From KLAP211 sp964650085 (GTDB lineage: Bacteria; Patescibacteriota; Dojkabacteria; J137): 47,362 nt of DNA. A program made the translations under genes and the position numbers. The stretch lies in contig CAZYSE010000003.1 of the NCBI GenBank assembly GCA_964650085.1, positions 1-47,362 on the forward strand, read 5' to 3'. Below the pieces are notes generated by a model. It did no database searches. It had not been told where the DNA came from and saw only the letters and a program-made list of their open reading frames with translations. Shown here piece after piece: positions 31,548 through 40,043 of the stretch. The first letter of the stretch is position 1; each line of letters begins with the position of its first letter.

Positions 31548-32249
31548 ATGAACCCAGTTCTAGTAAAAATCCTTAGAGTGCTGCTCGCTGTGATTTTAGG
31601 TTGCTCTTTATTCTTTGTTGGCTTATTTGCAGGTGCAAAACTCTTTCCAGAGGTAAGAGAAGTTGTAAGGGATGTAGATAGAAATGATGAACAAGAAGGT
31701 AACTCGGATACCGATTCTGATAATGATACTTCAGAAGATAACGACGAGGTTCCTGATGAAGATGTCTTCGCAAGATACACTGTTACTTGTGGGGATGTAT
31801 ACACTCAAGGTTTCGATACTGTTGATTATATGAATAACGATAATGAAACACTAGAATTAGACACTATGGCAACTGATCTAATCATTGAAGCAAGATTTGC
31901 TGGTCAAGAAGTAAGAAGTTTAATGCCTTGCACTACGAATGCTCCTGCTAATGTCATCTCTTCTGAATTTTATGTTTACGTAGCATGTGTAGATAGTTGT
32001 ATTGTACCAATCGGTTATGGAGTTGGGTTTATGGACTCTGGTGATTTTGAACAAGCTTACTACCAAACTGAGTATGTTCTACCTTACGGTATTTGCAACA
32101 GCGTTGTAGAGCTAAACTCAAATCCTCATATAACGATCGAGTGTATGGGCGGAGATGGTGGTTTCGCAGCAAAAGAACAAGTTCAATTAGACTTAAGTAC
32201 AAATTCAGGAAGAAGCACGCACTACGAAGAAGAAACAATGGAGATTTAA
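31548..32249 (+). CDS. membrane-anchored protein with acidic linker and Cys-containing outer domain
   Basis: 233 residues. An anchor helix lies at about 7-32 (RVLLAVILGCSLFFVGLFAGAKL). A very acidic linker at about 43-70 (SDTDSDNDTSEDNDE) follows, and then a beta-rich domain of about 160 residues with eight Cys (VTCGDVY, MPCTTN, VACVDSCI, GICN, ECMGG). The paired cysteines suggest a disulfide-stabilised extracytoplasmic fold. Last gene of the small membrane protein cassette. Not recognised. Confidence 0.75.
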   Translation: MNPVLVKILRVLLAVILGCSLFFVGLFAGAKLFPEVREVVRDVDRNDEQEGNSDTDSDNDTSEDNDEVPDEDVFARYTVTCGDVYTQGFDTVDYMNNDNETLELDTMATDLIIEARFAGQEVRSLMPCTTNAPANVISSEFYVYVACVDSCIVPIGYGVGFMDSGDFEQAYYQTEYVLPYGICNSVVELNSNPHITIECMGGDGGFAAKEQVQLDLSTNSGRSTHYEEETMEI

Positions 32250-32257
32250 TATAAGTG

Positions 32258-32338
32258 TGACGAACTAAGGCTAAGATTTAGGCTCTAGGTTTTAAGTCTA
32301 CAAAATGCTTAAGACCTAGAGGGTATAACTGTTAGACT
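32258..32338 (+). repeat. heptamer-period array with a 14-bp hairpin (probable terminator)
   Basis: Units such as GATTTAG, GCTCTAG and TAAGACC step by 7. CTCTAGGTTTTAAG (32283-32296) pairs with CTTAAGACCTAGAG (32308-32321) over 14 bp with one G-U. No long T-run follows, so termination is plausible but not proven. It lies just after the Cys-rich cassette. Confidence 0.65.
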
Positions 32339-32396
32339 ACTATTCCATTCGCCTTGTGGCAAGTGTTATCATTATTCGTAATTTATACTTTTCTTT

Positions 32397-35300
32397 ATGA
32401 ACCGATACACACCTAAAGACATCGAAAATAAATGGATCGAAAAGTGGTCAAATGATCATCTTTATAAAACAAAGAAAACTGAAGACAAAGATAAGTTCTA
32501 TTCACTGTATTCATTCCCTTACCCAAGCGGAGATGGCTTACATGTAGGACATGCTGAGGGAATGGTTGCTAATGATATAGCAGCTAGGTTTAATAGAATG
32601 AAAGGAAAAAACGTTTTAATTCCAATGGGTTGGGATTCTTTTGGATTGCCAGCAGAGAACTTTGCAATTAAAACAGGTGTACCTCCACAAGAAAGTACTG
32701 AAAAAGCTATAAAAAGCTTCATTGATCAAATTAAAAGACTAGGAATTTCTGTTGATTGGGATTTAGAGCTTGGAGCACATAGACCTGATTATTATAAATG
32801 GACTCAATGGATCTTCTTGCAGATGTACAAAAAAGGTATAGCCTATAAGAAGAATGCCCCTGTAAATTGGTGCCCTAAAGATCAAACAGTTCTAGCCAAT
32901 GAACAAGTTATTGATGGAAGATGCGAGCGATGCGATTCACTTGTAGAAAAGAAAGACATGAACCAATGGTTCTTCAAAATCACTGATTATGCAGAAAGAC
33001 TTGTTAAAGATTTAGATAAAGTAGACTGGCCAGAAAGTACAAAAGCTGTTCAAAGACATTGGATTGGTCAGAGTGAAGGGACGAATGTTAAATTCCAAAT
33101 CGCAAATTTTAAAGAATTGCATGATAAATCCATTCAACTTGATCCAAGTATCGAAATTAGAATGGCAACTACAGCGGATGCTGCAGGTATTGGATTTGTT
33201 CGTGCGATGGGTTGGAGAGATAACAACACATCAACATCTACAGGAGTGGATATAGATTTTCTTGAAAGAGTAATGGGTTTCACCATTCCACTTTCTGAAG
33301 ATACAATTGAAGTAACTAGAAAGTATATTGCAAAGAATCCCTCATGCCACATTGTTGCTCAAAAAGATGATCTGATTGTTGGATGGATTGGTTTGACCTT
33401 TGAAGAAGATGGCAAAATTTCATTTGGTGTATACACACATCCTGATTATAGGGGACAAGGCATAGGCAAAGCCTTAATGGAACATGTATTTCAAAAATAT
33501 CCAAATGTTGCTTTCAAAATTGACGTAACAGAAACAAACACTAAGGCTATCGACCTTTACAAAAAGCTAGGATTTAATATAACAGGTAAATCTAAATGGC
33601 TAAAAGCTGAATTTCCAGAAAAATTCTTACCATTGGTCGACATGGAAAGAACCCCGTTTGTTGAAGTATTTACAACACGAATCGATACTATTTTCGGGTG
33701 TACTTTCCTTGTTGTAGCTCCGGAACATTCGATAATAAAAAATCTAAAATCAGAGATTTCCAATCTTGAAGAAGTTGAATCTTATGTTGAGGCAGCTAAA
33801 AATAAGACAGATTTGGAACGTCAAAGCCAAAAGGAGAAATCAGGAGTCGAAATCAAAGGAATCAAGGCTGTAAATCCTTTCAACAATGAAGAAATTCCGA
33901 TTTTTGTAGCAGACTATGTTCTAAACACTTATGGTACAGGAGCTATTATGGCTGTTCCTGCTCATGACGAAAGGGATGGGGAGTTTGCTAGAAAATATAA
34001 TATTCCAATCAAAATCACAATTTCAGAAAACTTTGAGGGAAGTAGTTTTCCAAGTGGTCAGACGTACTATGTTATTCCAAAGAAAAGCCTTACTAGTATA
34101 GAAACTTTGAAAAATGAAATAGAGCATATAGAAGTTTTCGAAAAAGATTCTAATGTTTACGTAAGACTAACAGCGGATGAGGATATTATAAAATCATTCC
34201 AGAACAATCTCACCAACTCACTAAGCGGAGTTCAGGATGAGATGTTAATCTTGTACAACAACAAATTTGTTCAGCTAACACCTGAACAATTTAAAGCTGC
34301 AGTAGCAAATGAGATTCAAGAGCTACCAGAGCAAACACATAGTTTTCTTACTAATGAAGATACAAAAATCTGGGAATTAATTGAACCTTTCAAAGATCGT
34401 ATTTTTACAACAAACCCAGGAGTAGTAATTAACTACGGAGATTACTTTAGATTATCTACAGCAGATGCGACTGAAAAAATGCAATCATGGCTTGAAGAAA
34501 AAGGTTTAGGATTTAAGAAAACAACTTTCAGATTGCGTGACTGGTTACTTTCTAGGCAAAGATATTGGGGTTGCCCAATTCCAGTTGTCTACGATCCTGA
34601 AGGAAATCCACATCCGATGGATGAGAAAGACTTGCCTTTGGTACTTCCAACAGATGTTGATTTTAAACCAACAGGCGAATCACCAATTAAAAGTTCGGAA
34701 TCATTCAAAAAATTAGCAGAAGAAAAATACGGAAAAGGTTGGTACTTCGAAGCAGACACTATGGATACATTTGTAGATTCAAGTTGGTACTTTATGCGTT
34801 ACGCAGACAATGGGAACAACGAAGAAATTTTCACAAAAGAAAACGTTAACTACTGGAATCCAGCAGATCTATACATGATTGGAGCAGAACACACAGTTCT
34901 TCACTTAATGTATGCCAGATTCTTTACAAAATTTTTATTTGACGAAGGTTACATTGGCTTTGATGAACCATTCGCAAAACTAAGGCACATGGGAATAATT
35001 TCTGGACCAGACGGAAGAAAGATGAGCAAAAGATGGGGAAATGTTATTAATCCAAACGACGAAGTTGATAAGTACAGTGCAGACACAGTCAGAATGTACG
35101 AAATGTTCATGGGCCCATTAGAGGAACCTAAACCATGGAATGATAGCTCAGAAAGTGGTGTATTCAGATTCTTATCGAGAGTTTGGGATCTATCAGACAA
35201 AGTTGATTCGAAAACTCAATCACCAAAACAAGACTCTGAAGTAAATAAATTGATTGGAAAAATTGATAAAGATACACAGAACCTGGCTTTCAACACAGCG

Positions 35301-35681
35301 GTTGCTAAGTTTATGGAATTTGTAAACTTTGCAGCTAAAGAAACTAGCTTATCTAAATCGGTATTTGAAACTTTTTTAAAGTTACTTGCACCATATGCAC
35401 CATTCATAACAGCAGAGCTTTGGTCTAAATTAGGTAACTATGAATCCATACACCTGCAGTCATGGCCTTTGGTTGATGAAAGTAAATTTTTAAACGAAAA
35501 CGTTAATCTTGCAGTTCAATTTAATGGAAAGAGCAGGGGACTAGTTTCTGTAAATCCAGATACTACTGAAGAAGAGGTGATGGCGTTAGTTAGAGCGGAT
35601 GAGAAACTTGCAAAATACATTACTGGAGAGCCTAAAAAGGTAATATTCGTTAAAGGGAAGATCATAAACATTGTTCTTTAA
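32397..35681 (+). CDS. leuS: leucyl-tRNA synthetase with inserted GNAT acetyltransferase domain
   Basis: 1094 residues, 200-300 longer than usual. Core class I parts are present: PYPSGDGLHVGHAEG, a zinc-type CERC knuckle near 175-178, the editing-domain TTRIDTIFG (427-434) and VPAHDERD (520-527), RLRDWLLSRQRYWG, and KMSKRWGN. Between VKFQIANFKE and FVEVFTTRID sits a full GNAT domain, about 252-417, with acetyl-CoA loop RGQGIGKALM and NTKAIDLYKKLGF. A second insert of about 130 residues lies at 543-672, after the editing domain. The GNAT faces the CP1 junction. LeuRS function is certain; a catalytic GNAT is an inference from intact motifs. The substrate may be the tRNA, the enzyme or a free amino acid. 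Confidence 0.97.
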   Translation: MNRYTPKDIENKWIEKWSNDHLYKTKKTEDKDKFYSLYSFPYPSGDGLHVGHAEGMVANDIAARFNRMKGKNVLIPMGWDSFGLPAENFAIKTGVPPQESTEKAIKSFIDQIKRLGISVDWDLELGAHRPDYYKWTQWIFLQMYKKGIAYKKNAPVNWCPKDQTVLANEQVIDGRCERCDSLVEKKDMNQWFFKITDYAERLVKDLDKVDWPESTKAVQRHWIGQSEGTNVKFQIANFKELHDKSIQLDPSIEIRMATTADAAGIGFVRAMGWRDNNTSTSTGVDIDFLERVMGFTIPLSEDTIEVTRKYIAKNPSCHIVAQKDDLIVGWIGLTFEEDGKISFGVYTHPDYRGQGIGKALMEHVFQKYPNVAFKIDVTETNTKAIDLYKKLGFNITGKSKWLKAEFPEKFLPLVDMERTPFVEVFTTRIDTIFGCTFLVVAPEHSIIKNLKSEISNLEEVESYVEAAKNKTDLERQSQKEKSGVEIKGIKAVNPFNNEEIPIFVADYVLNTYGTGAIMAVPAHDERDGEFARKYNIPIKITISENFEGSSFPSGQTYYVIPKKSLTSIETLKNEIEHIEVFEKDSNVYVRLTADEDIIKSFQNNLTNSLSGVQDEMLILYNNKFVQLTPEQFKAAVANEIQELPEQTHSFLTNEDTKIWELIEPFKDRIFTTNPGVVINYGDYFRLSTADATEKMQSWLEEKGLGFKKTTFRLRDWLLSRQRYWGCPIPVVYDPEGNPHPMDEKDLPLVLPTDVDFKPTGESPIKSSESFKKLAEEKYGKGWYFEADTMDTFVDSSWYFMRYADNGNNEEIFTKENVNYWNPADLYMIGAEHTVLHLMYARFFTKFLFDEGYIGFDEPFAKLRHMGIISGPDGRKMSKRWGNVINPNDEVDKYSADTVRMYEMFMGPLEEPKPWNDSSESGVFRFLSRVWDLSDKVDSKTQSPKQDSEVNKLIGKIDKDTQNLAFNTAVAKFMEFVNFAAKETSLSKSVFETFLKLLAPYAPFITAELWSKLGNYESIHLQSWPLVDESKFLNENVNLAVQFNGKSRGLVSVNPDTTEEEVMALVRADEKLAKYITGEPKKVIFVKGKIINIVL
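35209..35240 (+). repeat. leuS: possible heptamer-period array within leuS
   Basis: Units AAAACTC, AATCACC keep a 7-bp step and code part of SKTQSPKQDS, a loop in the anticodon-binding domain. Only four units and degenerate. Confidence 0.35.
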
Positions 35682-35698
35682 CTTTTAGCTTTTCGAGC

Positions 35699-36220
35699 AT
35701 GAAAGTTACTATTTACAACGCAGTTTCGTTAGATGGATACATTGCAACATCCGAGGGTGATACTTCATGGGTAAATGACTTAGAAGTATTTGATAGAGCT
35801 CTAGCTAAGGCAAATGTTGTAATCTACGGACGAACAACTTACGAATATTTAGTGGATTCGGAGTCCTTTCCCCTCGGAACTATTAAGAACATAGTTTGCA
35901 CAACAAGACCTGGAAAATATTCAGAAATAATTGAAGCTGAATTCTCAGATTTAAAACCAGAAGTTCTATTGCGACAGCTAGAATATCAAGGAACTCAAAA
36001 AGTAATTATTGCTGGAGGCGGACATACAAATGCTTCATTTATTGCTACAAATCTTGTTGATGAAGTAATTACAGACGTGCACCCCATACTTTTGGGTTCA
36101 GGAGTCAAGTTGTTTGAAATAGACGATTTAGCAGTCAAACTTGAGCTAATCTCCTCTAAAAAATTGAATGATGGGATAGTACAGATAAAATATAAAGTCG
36201 TGAAGGAGGATGTTGAATGA
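35699..36220 (+). CDS. dihydrofolate reductase-like / RibD C-terminal reductase-fold protein
   Basis: 173 residues. It opens with TIYNAVSLDGYIAT, the DHFR-fold first strand with SLDGY, and later has VVIYGRTTYEYL and KVIIAGGGHTNASFI, the NADPH-binding GGG. The RibD-C-like ending LVDEVITDVHPILLGSG is characteristic. It would be an NADPH-dependent reductase of a pterin, flavin-precursor or similar ring; folate reductase activity is not certain because the subfamily is diverse. It overlaps recX by 4 nt (ATGA). Confidence 0.85.
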   Translation: MKVTIYNAVSLDGYIATSEGDTSWVNDLEVFDRALAKANVVIYGRTTYEYLVDSESFPLGTIKNIVCTTRPGKYSEIIEAEFSDLKPEVLLRQLEYQGTQKVIIAGGGHTNASFIATNLVDEVITDVHPILLGSGVKLFEIDDLAVKLELISSKKLNDGIVQIKYKVVKEDVE

Positions 36221-36813
36221 TTATAACTTCAATCCAGCAAGCCAAAAAAGACGAAGAAAAAGTAAATATATTTCTTGATGGAGAGTTCTGGAGCTCTTTT
36301 ACCAAAGACGATCTAATCAAGTTTGGGTTTTTCAAAGGGTTTGAGATTTCCATTCAAGATGCAGAAGAGCTAAAAAAGAAATCAAGAATTTCTAAAGTTA
36401 AACTTCAAGCGCTTAGACATTATTCAGGTGTTTTAAAAGCAGAAAAGGATATTCGTACTTATTTATACAAGAAAAATTTAGAAAAAGACGAAATAGAAGA
36501 GGTCATCGAATACCTTAATAAGCATTCCATTATTGACGACCAACGTTTTGCCAACGCTTTCGCAGAATCTAAATTACGTCAAAAAAAGTACTCGATAAAT
36601 AAAATTATTGCCGAGCTTAAGAAAAAAGGTATAACTGAAGAGAAAATTAAAAAAATCGAAGGGCTAAAAACTGAGAATACCGATGAGAATCAAAACGATG
36701 CAATTAAGAAATATATTGAAAAGAATCCCAGTCTTTCAAAAGAGAAGTTAATCCAAAGATTATTAATGCGAGGATTTAAATACTCGAGTGTTAAAGAAGC
36801 TTTGGGCTCATAA
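36217..36813 (+). CDS. recX: RecX regulator of RecA
   Basis: 198 residues. Three-helix repeats typical of RecX: ALRHYSGVLKAEKDIRTYLY, then IIDDQRFANAFAESKLRQKKYSINKI and IQRLLMRGFKYSSVKEAL at the end. It limits RecA filament growth. AAGGAGG lies 6 bp before the ATG, one of few clear Shine-Dalgarno sites here, and its ATG overlaps the upstream TGA. recA is not in the window. A heptamer array follows immediately, then rnpB. Confidence 0.9.
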   Translation: MIITSIQQAKKDEEKVNIFLDGEFWSSFTKDDLIKFGFFKGFEISIQDAEELKKKSRISKVKLQALRHYSGVLKAEKDIRTYLYKKNLEKDEIEEVIEYLNKHSIIDDQRFANAFAESKLRQKKYSINKIIAELKKKGITEEKIKKIEGLKTENTDENQNDAIKKYIEKNPSLSKEKLIQRLLMRGFKYSSVKEALGS

Positions 36814-36852
36814 TTTTTAGCTTTCAGCTTTAAACCTTTTAGCTTTTTCTGG
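36814..36852 (-). repeat. heptamer-period array after recX
   Basis: On the plus strand TTTAGCT, TTCAGCT and degenerate units step by 7; purine units read on the minus strand. It directly follows the recX stop codon. Confidence 0.65.
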
Positions 36853-36903
36853 TATCCTATAGTGTTCTCAGAATAGCCCAAAAATGCTATAAGCGAAGCT
36901 TTA

Positions 36904-36938
36904 AACATGCTAAATAATTACTATAGGCATGTTATAAT
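36904..36938 (+). promoter_or_regulatory. rnpB: rnpB promoter with an inverted repeat
   Basis: TATAAT at 36933-36938. The -35 region and spacer are spanned by AACATGC (36904-36910) and GCATGTT (36927-36933), a perfect 7-bp dyad with a 16-bp gap that could be an operator. Confidence 0.5.
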
Positions 36939-36943
36939 ATAAC

Positions 36944-37352
36944 GTTCATTCCGTTGGACTACTGGGTAGAATACGCAAGTTTTACTACTCGGAGGAAAGT
37001 CCGGACTTTAATTCGGTTTCGTACGATACTTCGGTATTAACGAAATAAGCACCTCGAAGCTCGAAGGAAACTTATTGAGCACACAGGTTGGGAGTAATCT
37101 CAGGGAGAAAAGGGCAACAGAAAGATACTGCCGAACCGCAAGGTGGCGATGGTGAAATAGTGTTCTACTTCGTCTTAGGACTTCGTAGAATTCTCCGAAG
37201 CATTTATGCATAGGAGAAAGGTAAGAGCTCACTAAGTTTAATAGTAATATTAAGCTTCGGTAACCCCTGCTTAAAGCAACCCCAAGCAAGTTTACTTGCG
37301 TAAGGGCTTAGAGAAATTGTCCTTAAAACAGAATCCGGCTTATGAGAATGAA
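36944..37352 (+). ncRNA. rnpB: RNase P RNA (type A-like)
   Basis: The catalytic RNA of RNase P. Conserved region I GAGGAAAGTCCGGAC is at 36992-37006, and conserved region V ACAGAA...GGCTTAT is at 37328-37343. Outer helix P1 forms from TTCATTC (about 36945-36951) and GAATGAA (37346-37352). AAAGGTAAGAGCTCAC at about 37217 is the P10/P11 region (usually AAGGGTG..GUAAGAG). About 409 nt, slightly longer than usual, with one long arm at about 37160-37215. Ends are set by P1. Confidence 0.95.
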
Positions 37353-37356
37353 TACT

Positions 37357-37384
37357 AAACCGCTTTAACGAGCGGTTTCTTATT
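37357..37384 (+). terminator. rnpB: rnpB terminator
   Basis: Eight-pair stem AAACCGCT / AGCGGTTT with loop TTAACG, then TCTTATT. Confidence 0.8.
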
Positions 37385-37418
37385 GCTTTGTAATCGTCTG
37401 TAATCTAAGATATTTAGT

Positions 37419-38333
37419 ATGACAGAAAAAGTAAGTGACTTAATAAAAATTCCAAGGTTCCTTCTAGCCGCTGTAGTAAGCTTTATAGGTGGCCGGGAGG
37501 TACTGCGATCGTTTCTTAACGGCAATACTTTAAGTGATGTAGAAGCAGTAAGTGTAATAGACACAGTTAGAGCTTTAGAAATTCAATCTCATCAACTAGA
37601 CCTTGGAGGAGGAGGATATGTACGTTTCAATGAAAAGGTTGTTTCTAGAAGTGATTACCTGCAAAATATATTCTCACTAGTTATCCTGTTGAACAAATTT
37701 GGTGCGGAGTTTCAAATACAAGCAACATCTACTAACCAGACATTGCTTTTTAGCGGAGATATGCCAACGGACGCAGAAATTCGTGAGGCTTTCGAAGCTA
37801 TACTTCAAAATGACGAAATACAGTCAATAGTTACTAAGGTCTACATACCTGAGAGCGTAATATCGGAACTTGGAGATGAATCTACTTTGCCGGAGTTAGT
37901 TTCTATTAAACCTGATGAAGTAAATTATGCGTTTGATGAAGCGAAACAATTACTCGCTAATTCATACAATGTTGACACCACTAACTACTCAGTAGATATT
38001 GACGAGCAGATTGATACACTTGGCATAGAATTTACATTTAATAACGGCAGTAGAGTTGAGAAGATACAAACTTCATCATTTGGAATCTATGATGCAGATG
38101 GAACACTAGTTGGTTATGTGCGTATAACTCACTACAACAATAATAGGAGTACATACTATTCCGTCTCTCACTCTGCGATAGACAATTCAAGAGACATAGT
38201 AGGCGTAGGCCAAAAAGTAATTCCATTTGCTTCACAAGTAATTCTTAACGTACCAAGCTTTACAGTTTGGAGAATTGATCAAAAGATCATGGCAGAAGAT
38301 CGAACTCCTAAAACCACTTTAAATGTTCCTTAG
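37419..38333 (+). CDS. protein of unknown function
   Basis: 304 residues. A short hydrophobic segment at about 13-25 (FLLAAVVSFIGG) is too weak to call an anchor. The rest is mixed alpha/beta: a VRALEIQSHQLDLGGGGYVRF segment, an all-helical middle, and a beta-rich C-terminal half (TLGIEFTFNNGS, STYYSVSHSAI). It ends ILNVPSFTVWRID. No domain recognised. It stands alone after rnpB and is convergent with the glyS group. Confidence 0.7.
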   Translation: MTEKVSDLIKIPRFLLAAVVSFIGGREVLRSFLNGNTLSDVEAVSVIDTVRALEIQSHQLDLGGGGYVRFNEKVVSRSDYLQNIFSLVILLNKFGAEFQIQATSTNQTLLFSGDMPTDAEIREAFEAILQNDEIQSIVTKVYIPESVISELGDESTLPELVSIKPDEVNYAFDEAKQLLANSYNVDTTNYSVDIDEQIDTLGIEFTFNNGSRVEKIQTSSFGIYDADGTLVGYVRITHYNNNRSTYYSVSHSAIDNSRDIVGVGQKVIPFASQVILNVPSFTVWRIDQKIMAEDRTPKTTLNVP

Positions 38334-38354
38334 TAATTTCCAATAGCACACTAA

Positions 38355-38531
38355 TTATTTTTCTACAGCTAAACTTAGCTCTTTGATCCTAGTTTCAAGC
38401 TCACTTAACTCTAATTTGATAAGTTCAGATCTTGCCAGACCTGTTAGTTTAACTAGTTGATCAACAAGCTCGATTCTGTATCTTTCCATCTGAGCAGCCC
38501 ATATTACCATTGGGTCTGAAAGTTGCTCCAT
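38355..38531 (-). CDS. 58-residue coiled-coil protein downstream of glyS
   Basis: An ATG at 38529-38531 follows the glyS TAA by one base, a coupled start. The protein begins MEQLSDPMVIWAAQMERYR and is one long amphipathic helix with regular leucines (LIKLELSELETRIKELSL), so probably a coiled coil. The tight coupling to glyS makes it a real small gene. Function unknown. Confidence 0.65.
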   Translation of the reverse strand: MEQLSDPMVIWAAQMERYRIELVDQLVKLTGLARSELIKLELSELETRIKELSLAVEK

Positions 38532-38532
38532 A

Positions 38533-40002
38533 TTATTGAGTCAAACCATTCAAAACATATTCTCTAACCTCTGCTACAGGAATTCTAACTTGTTGCATAG
38601 AATCTCTTTCCCTTATAGTTACAGCGTTATCTGTTGCAGTATCAAAGTCTACTGTAATGCAGAATGGTGTACCCACTTCGTCTTGTCTTCTATATCTTTT
38701 ACCAATTGATGCAGTTTCATCGTACTGTGTCATCACATCAGACTTTAATAAGTTTTGAATTTCTCTAGCTTTTGCTTGGAGTTCAGGTTTTTTAGATAGT
38801 GGCAGAATTGCTACTTTTACAGGAGCTAATGACTTTTTAAGTTTTAGTACTATTCGAGTATCTTCAGGGACATCACCCTCAGCAGCTTTGATAACTTCTT
38901 GCGTCCAGGCTTCTTCCAATACCATCATAAAACATCTATTCAAACCCACGGAGGTTTCAACAATATGTGGGGTAAATCTTACATTCTTTTCTTGATCAAA
39001 ATAATCTAGCTTCTCACCTGAGAAGTTAGTGTGTTGAGTTAAATCGTAATCACTTCTTGCATGAATACCTTCTAATTCTTTAAATCCTCCTAAAGTTCCA
39101 AAGTTATATTCAATATCATAAGCGGCAGAAGCGTAGAAAACCAATTTTTCGTGTTTTTTGAATCTCAAGTTATCTGGATTAATTCCCAATACTCTTACAT
39201 GCCAGTCCATTCGAGCTTGTTTCCATTCTTCAAATATTGCTTCTGTTTGTTCAGGACTATGGAAGTATTGCATTTCCATTTGTTCAAATTCTCTAGTTCT
39301 AAAGATGAATTGCCTTGCTACAATTTCGTTTCGAAAAGCTTTTCCAACCTGAGCAATACCAAAAGGAAGTTTTAATCGCATTGTCTCTTGTACATTTTTG
39401 TACTGTAAATAGATTCCTTGGCAAGTCTCAGCTCGAGCATAAACCACGTTATCATCATTGAACTGTGCATCAGTTGAACCTAAATTTGTTTTCAGCATTA
39501 AGTTAAAGTTTCGTGGTTCAGTTACATCGTTACCATCGGGACTTTTAATTCCATTATCTTTAATAATCTGTGATATTTCTTCAGGTGTCTTTTTATCCAT
39601 ATCCACCTTCTCGCCCTTTTGCTCAAACCATTCCTCAACAAGGTGGTCAGCTCGATAACGTTTATGCGTCTTTTTATCTTCTACTAAAACATCAGAGAAT
39701 CCTGCAGCATGACCAGAAGCTACCCAAGTCTTAGGATGCATAAATATTGCAGAATCGAGTTGAACAACATCAGATCTTTCTTGAACTACAGCTTTTTCCC
39801 ATTCTCTTTGAATATTATTCTTAAGTAGAACTCCCATTGGACCATAATCAAATACAGCTGATAATCCTCCGTAGATTTCGCTAGAAGGGTATACGAATGC
39901 ATTCTCTTTAGCCCAGGAGCGGAATTGATCCAGAGTCGTCATTTTGATTGCAGCTGTTAGCGGTTGGCTGTTAGCTGTTGGCTTGCTTTCTGTATTTTCC
40001 AT
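38533..40002 (-). CDS. glyS: glycyl-tRNA synthetase (dimeric alpha2 type)
   Basis: 489 residues, single-chain type. After a low-complexity start the core begins TTLDQFRSWAKENAFVYPSSEIYGG; motif 2 is FRNEIVARQFIFRTREFEQME, and motif 3 includes ETSVGLNRCF. The C-terminal anticodon domain has VKVAILPLSKK. It charges tRNA-Gly. The first about 20 residues (SKPTANSQPLTAAI) are written in 7-bp-period repeat DNA, not conserved GlyRS sequence. The real core may start at MTTLDQF. It is expressed from the T-box leader through the four-helix gene; 41 bp separates the two CDS. Confidence 0.95.
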   Translation of the reverse strand: MENTESKPTANSQPLTAAIKMTTLDQFRSWAKENAFVYPSSEIYGGLSAVFDYGPMGVLLKNNIQREWEKAVVQERSDVVQLDSAIFMHPKTWVASGHAAGFSDVLVEDKKTHKRYRADHLVEEWFEQKGEKVDMDKKTPEEISQIIKDNGIKSPDGNDVTEPRNFNLMLKTNLGSTDAQFNDDNVVYARAETCQGIYLQYKNVQETMRLKLPFGIAQVGKAFRNEIVARQFIFRTREFEQMEMQYFHSPEQTEAIFEEWKQARMDWHVRVLGINPDNLRFKKHEKLVFYASAAYDIEYNFGTLGGFKELEGIHARSDYDLTQHTNFSGEKLDYFDQEKNVRFTPHIVETSVGLNRCFMMVLEEAWTQEVIKAAEGDVPEDTRIVLKLKKSLAPVKVAILPLSKKPELQAKAREIQNLLKSDVMTQYDETASIGKRYRRQDEVGTPFCITVDFDTATDNAVTIRERDSMQQVRIPVAEVREYVLNGLTQ

Positions 40003-40043
40003 ATTGTAATTAGATGTAAGATATATGATTTAAGTTCTAAGAT
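39950..40043 (-). repeat. heptamer-period array across the glyS start
   Basis: On the minus strand 39950-39990 codes the GlyRS N-terminus with units GCTAACA, GCCAACC. From 40005 to 40043 it continues in the gap to the four-helix gene with units such as TAAGATA and TAAGTTC (plus strand). Confidence 0.7.

Noticed and set aside
35209..35240. Certain array in leuS
   Set aside because: Only four degenerate units, kept as a low-confidence repeat rather than as firm evidence for spread into leuS.
37008..37289. Minus-strand open frame in rnpB
   Set aside because: Overlaps conserved RNase P RNA; chance frame.
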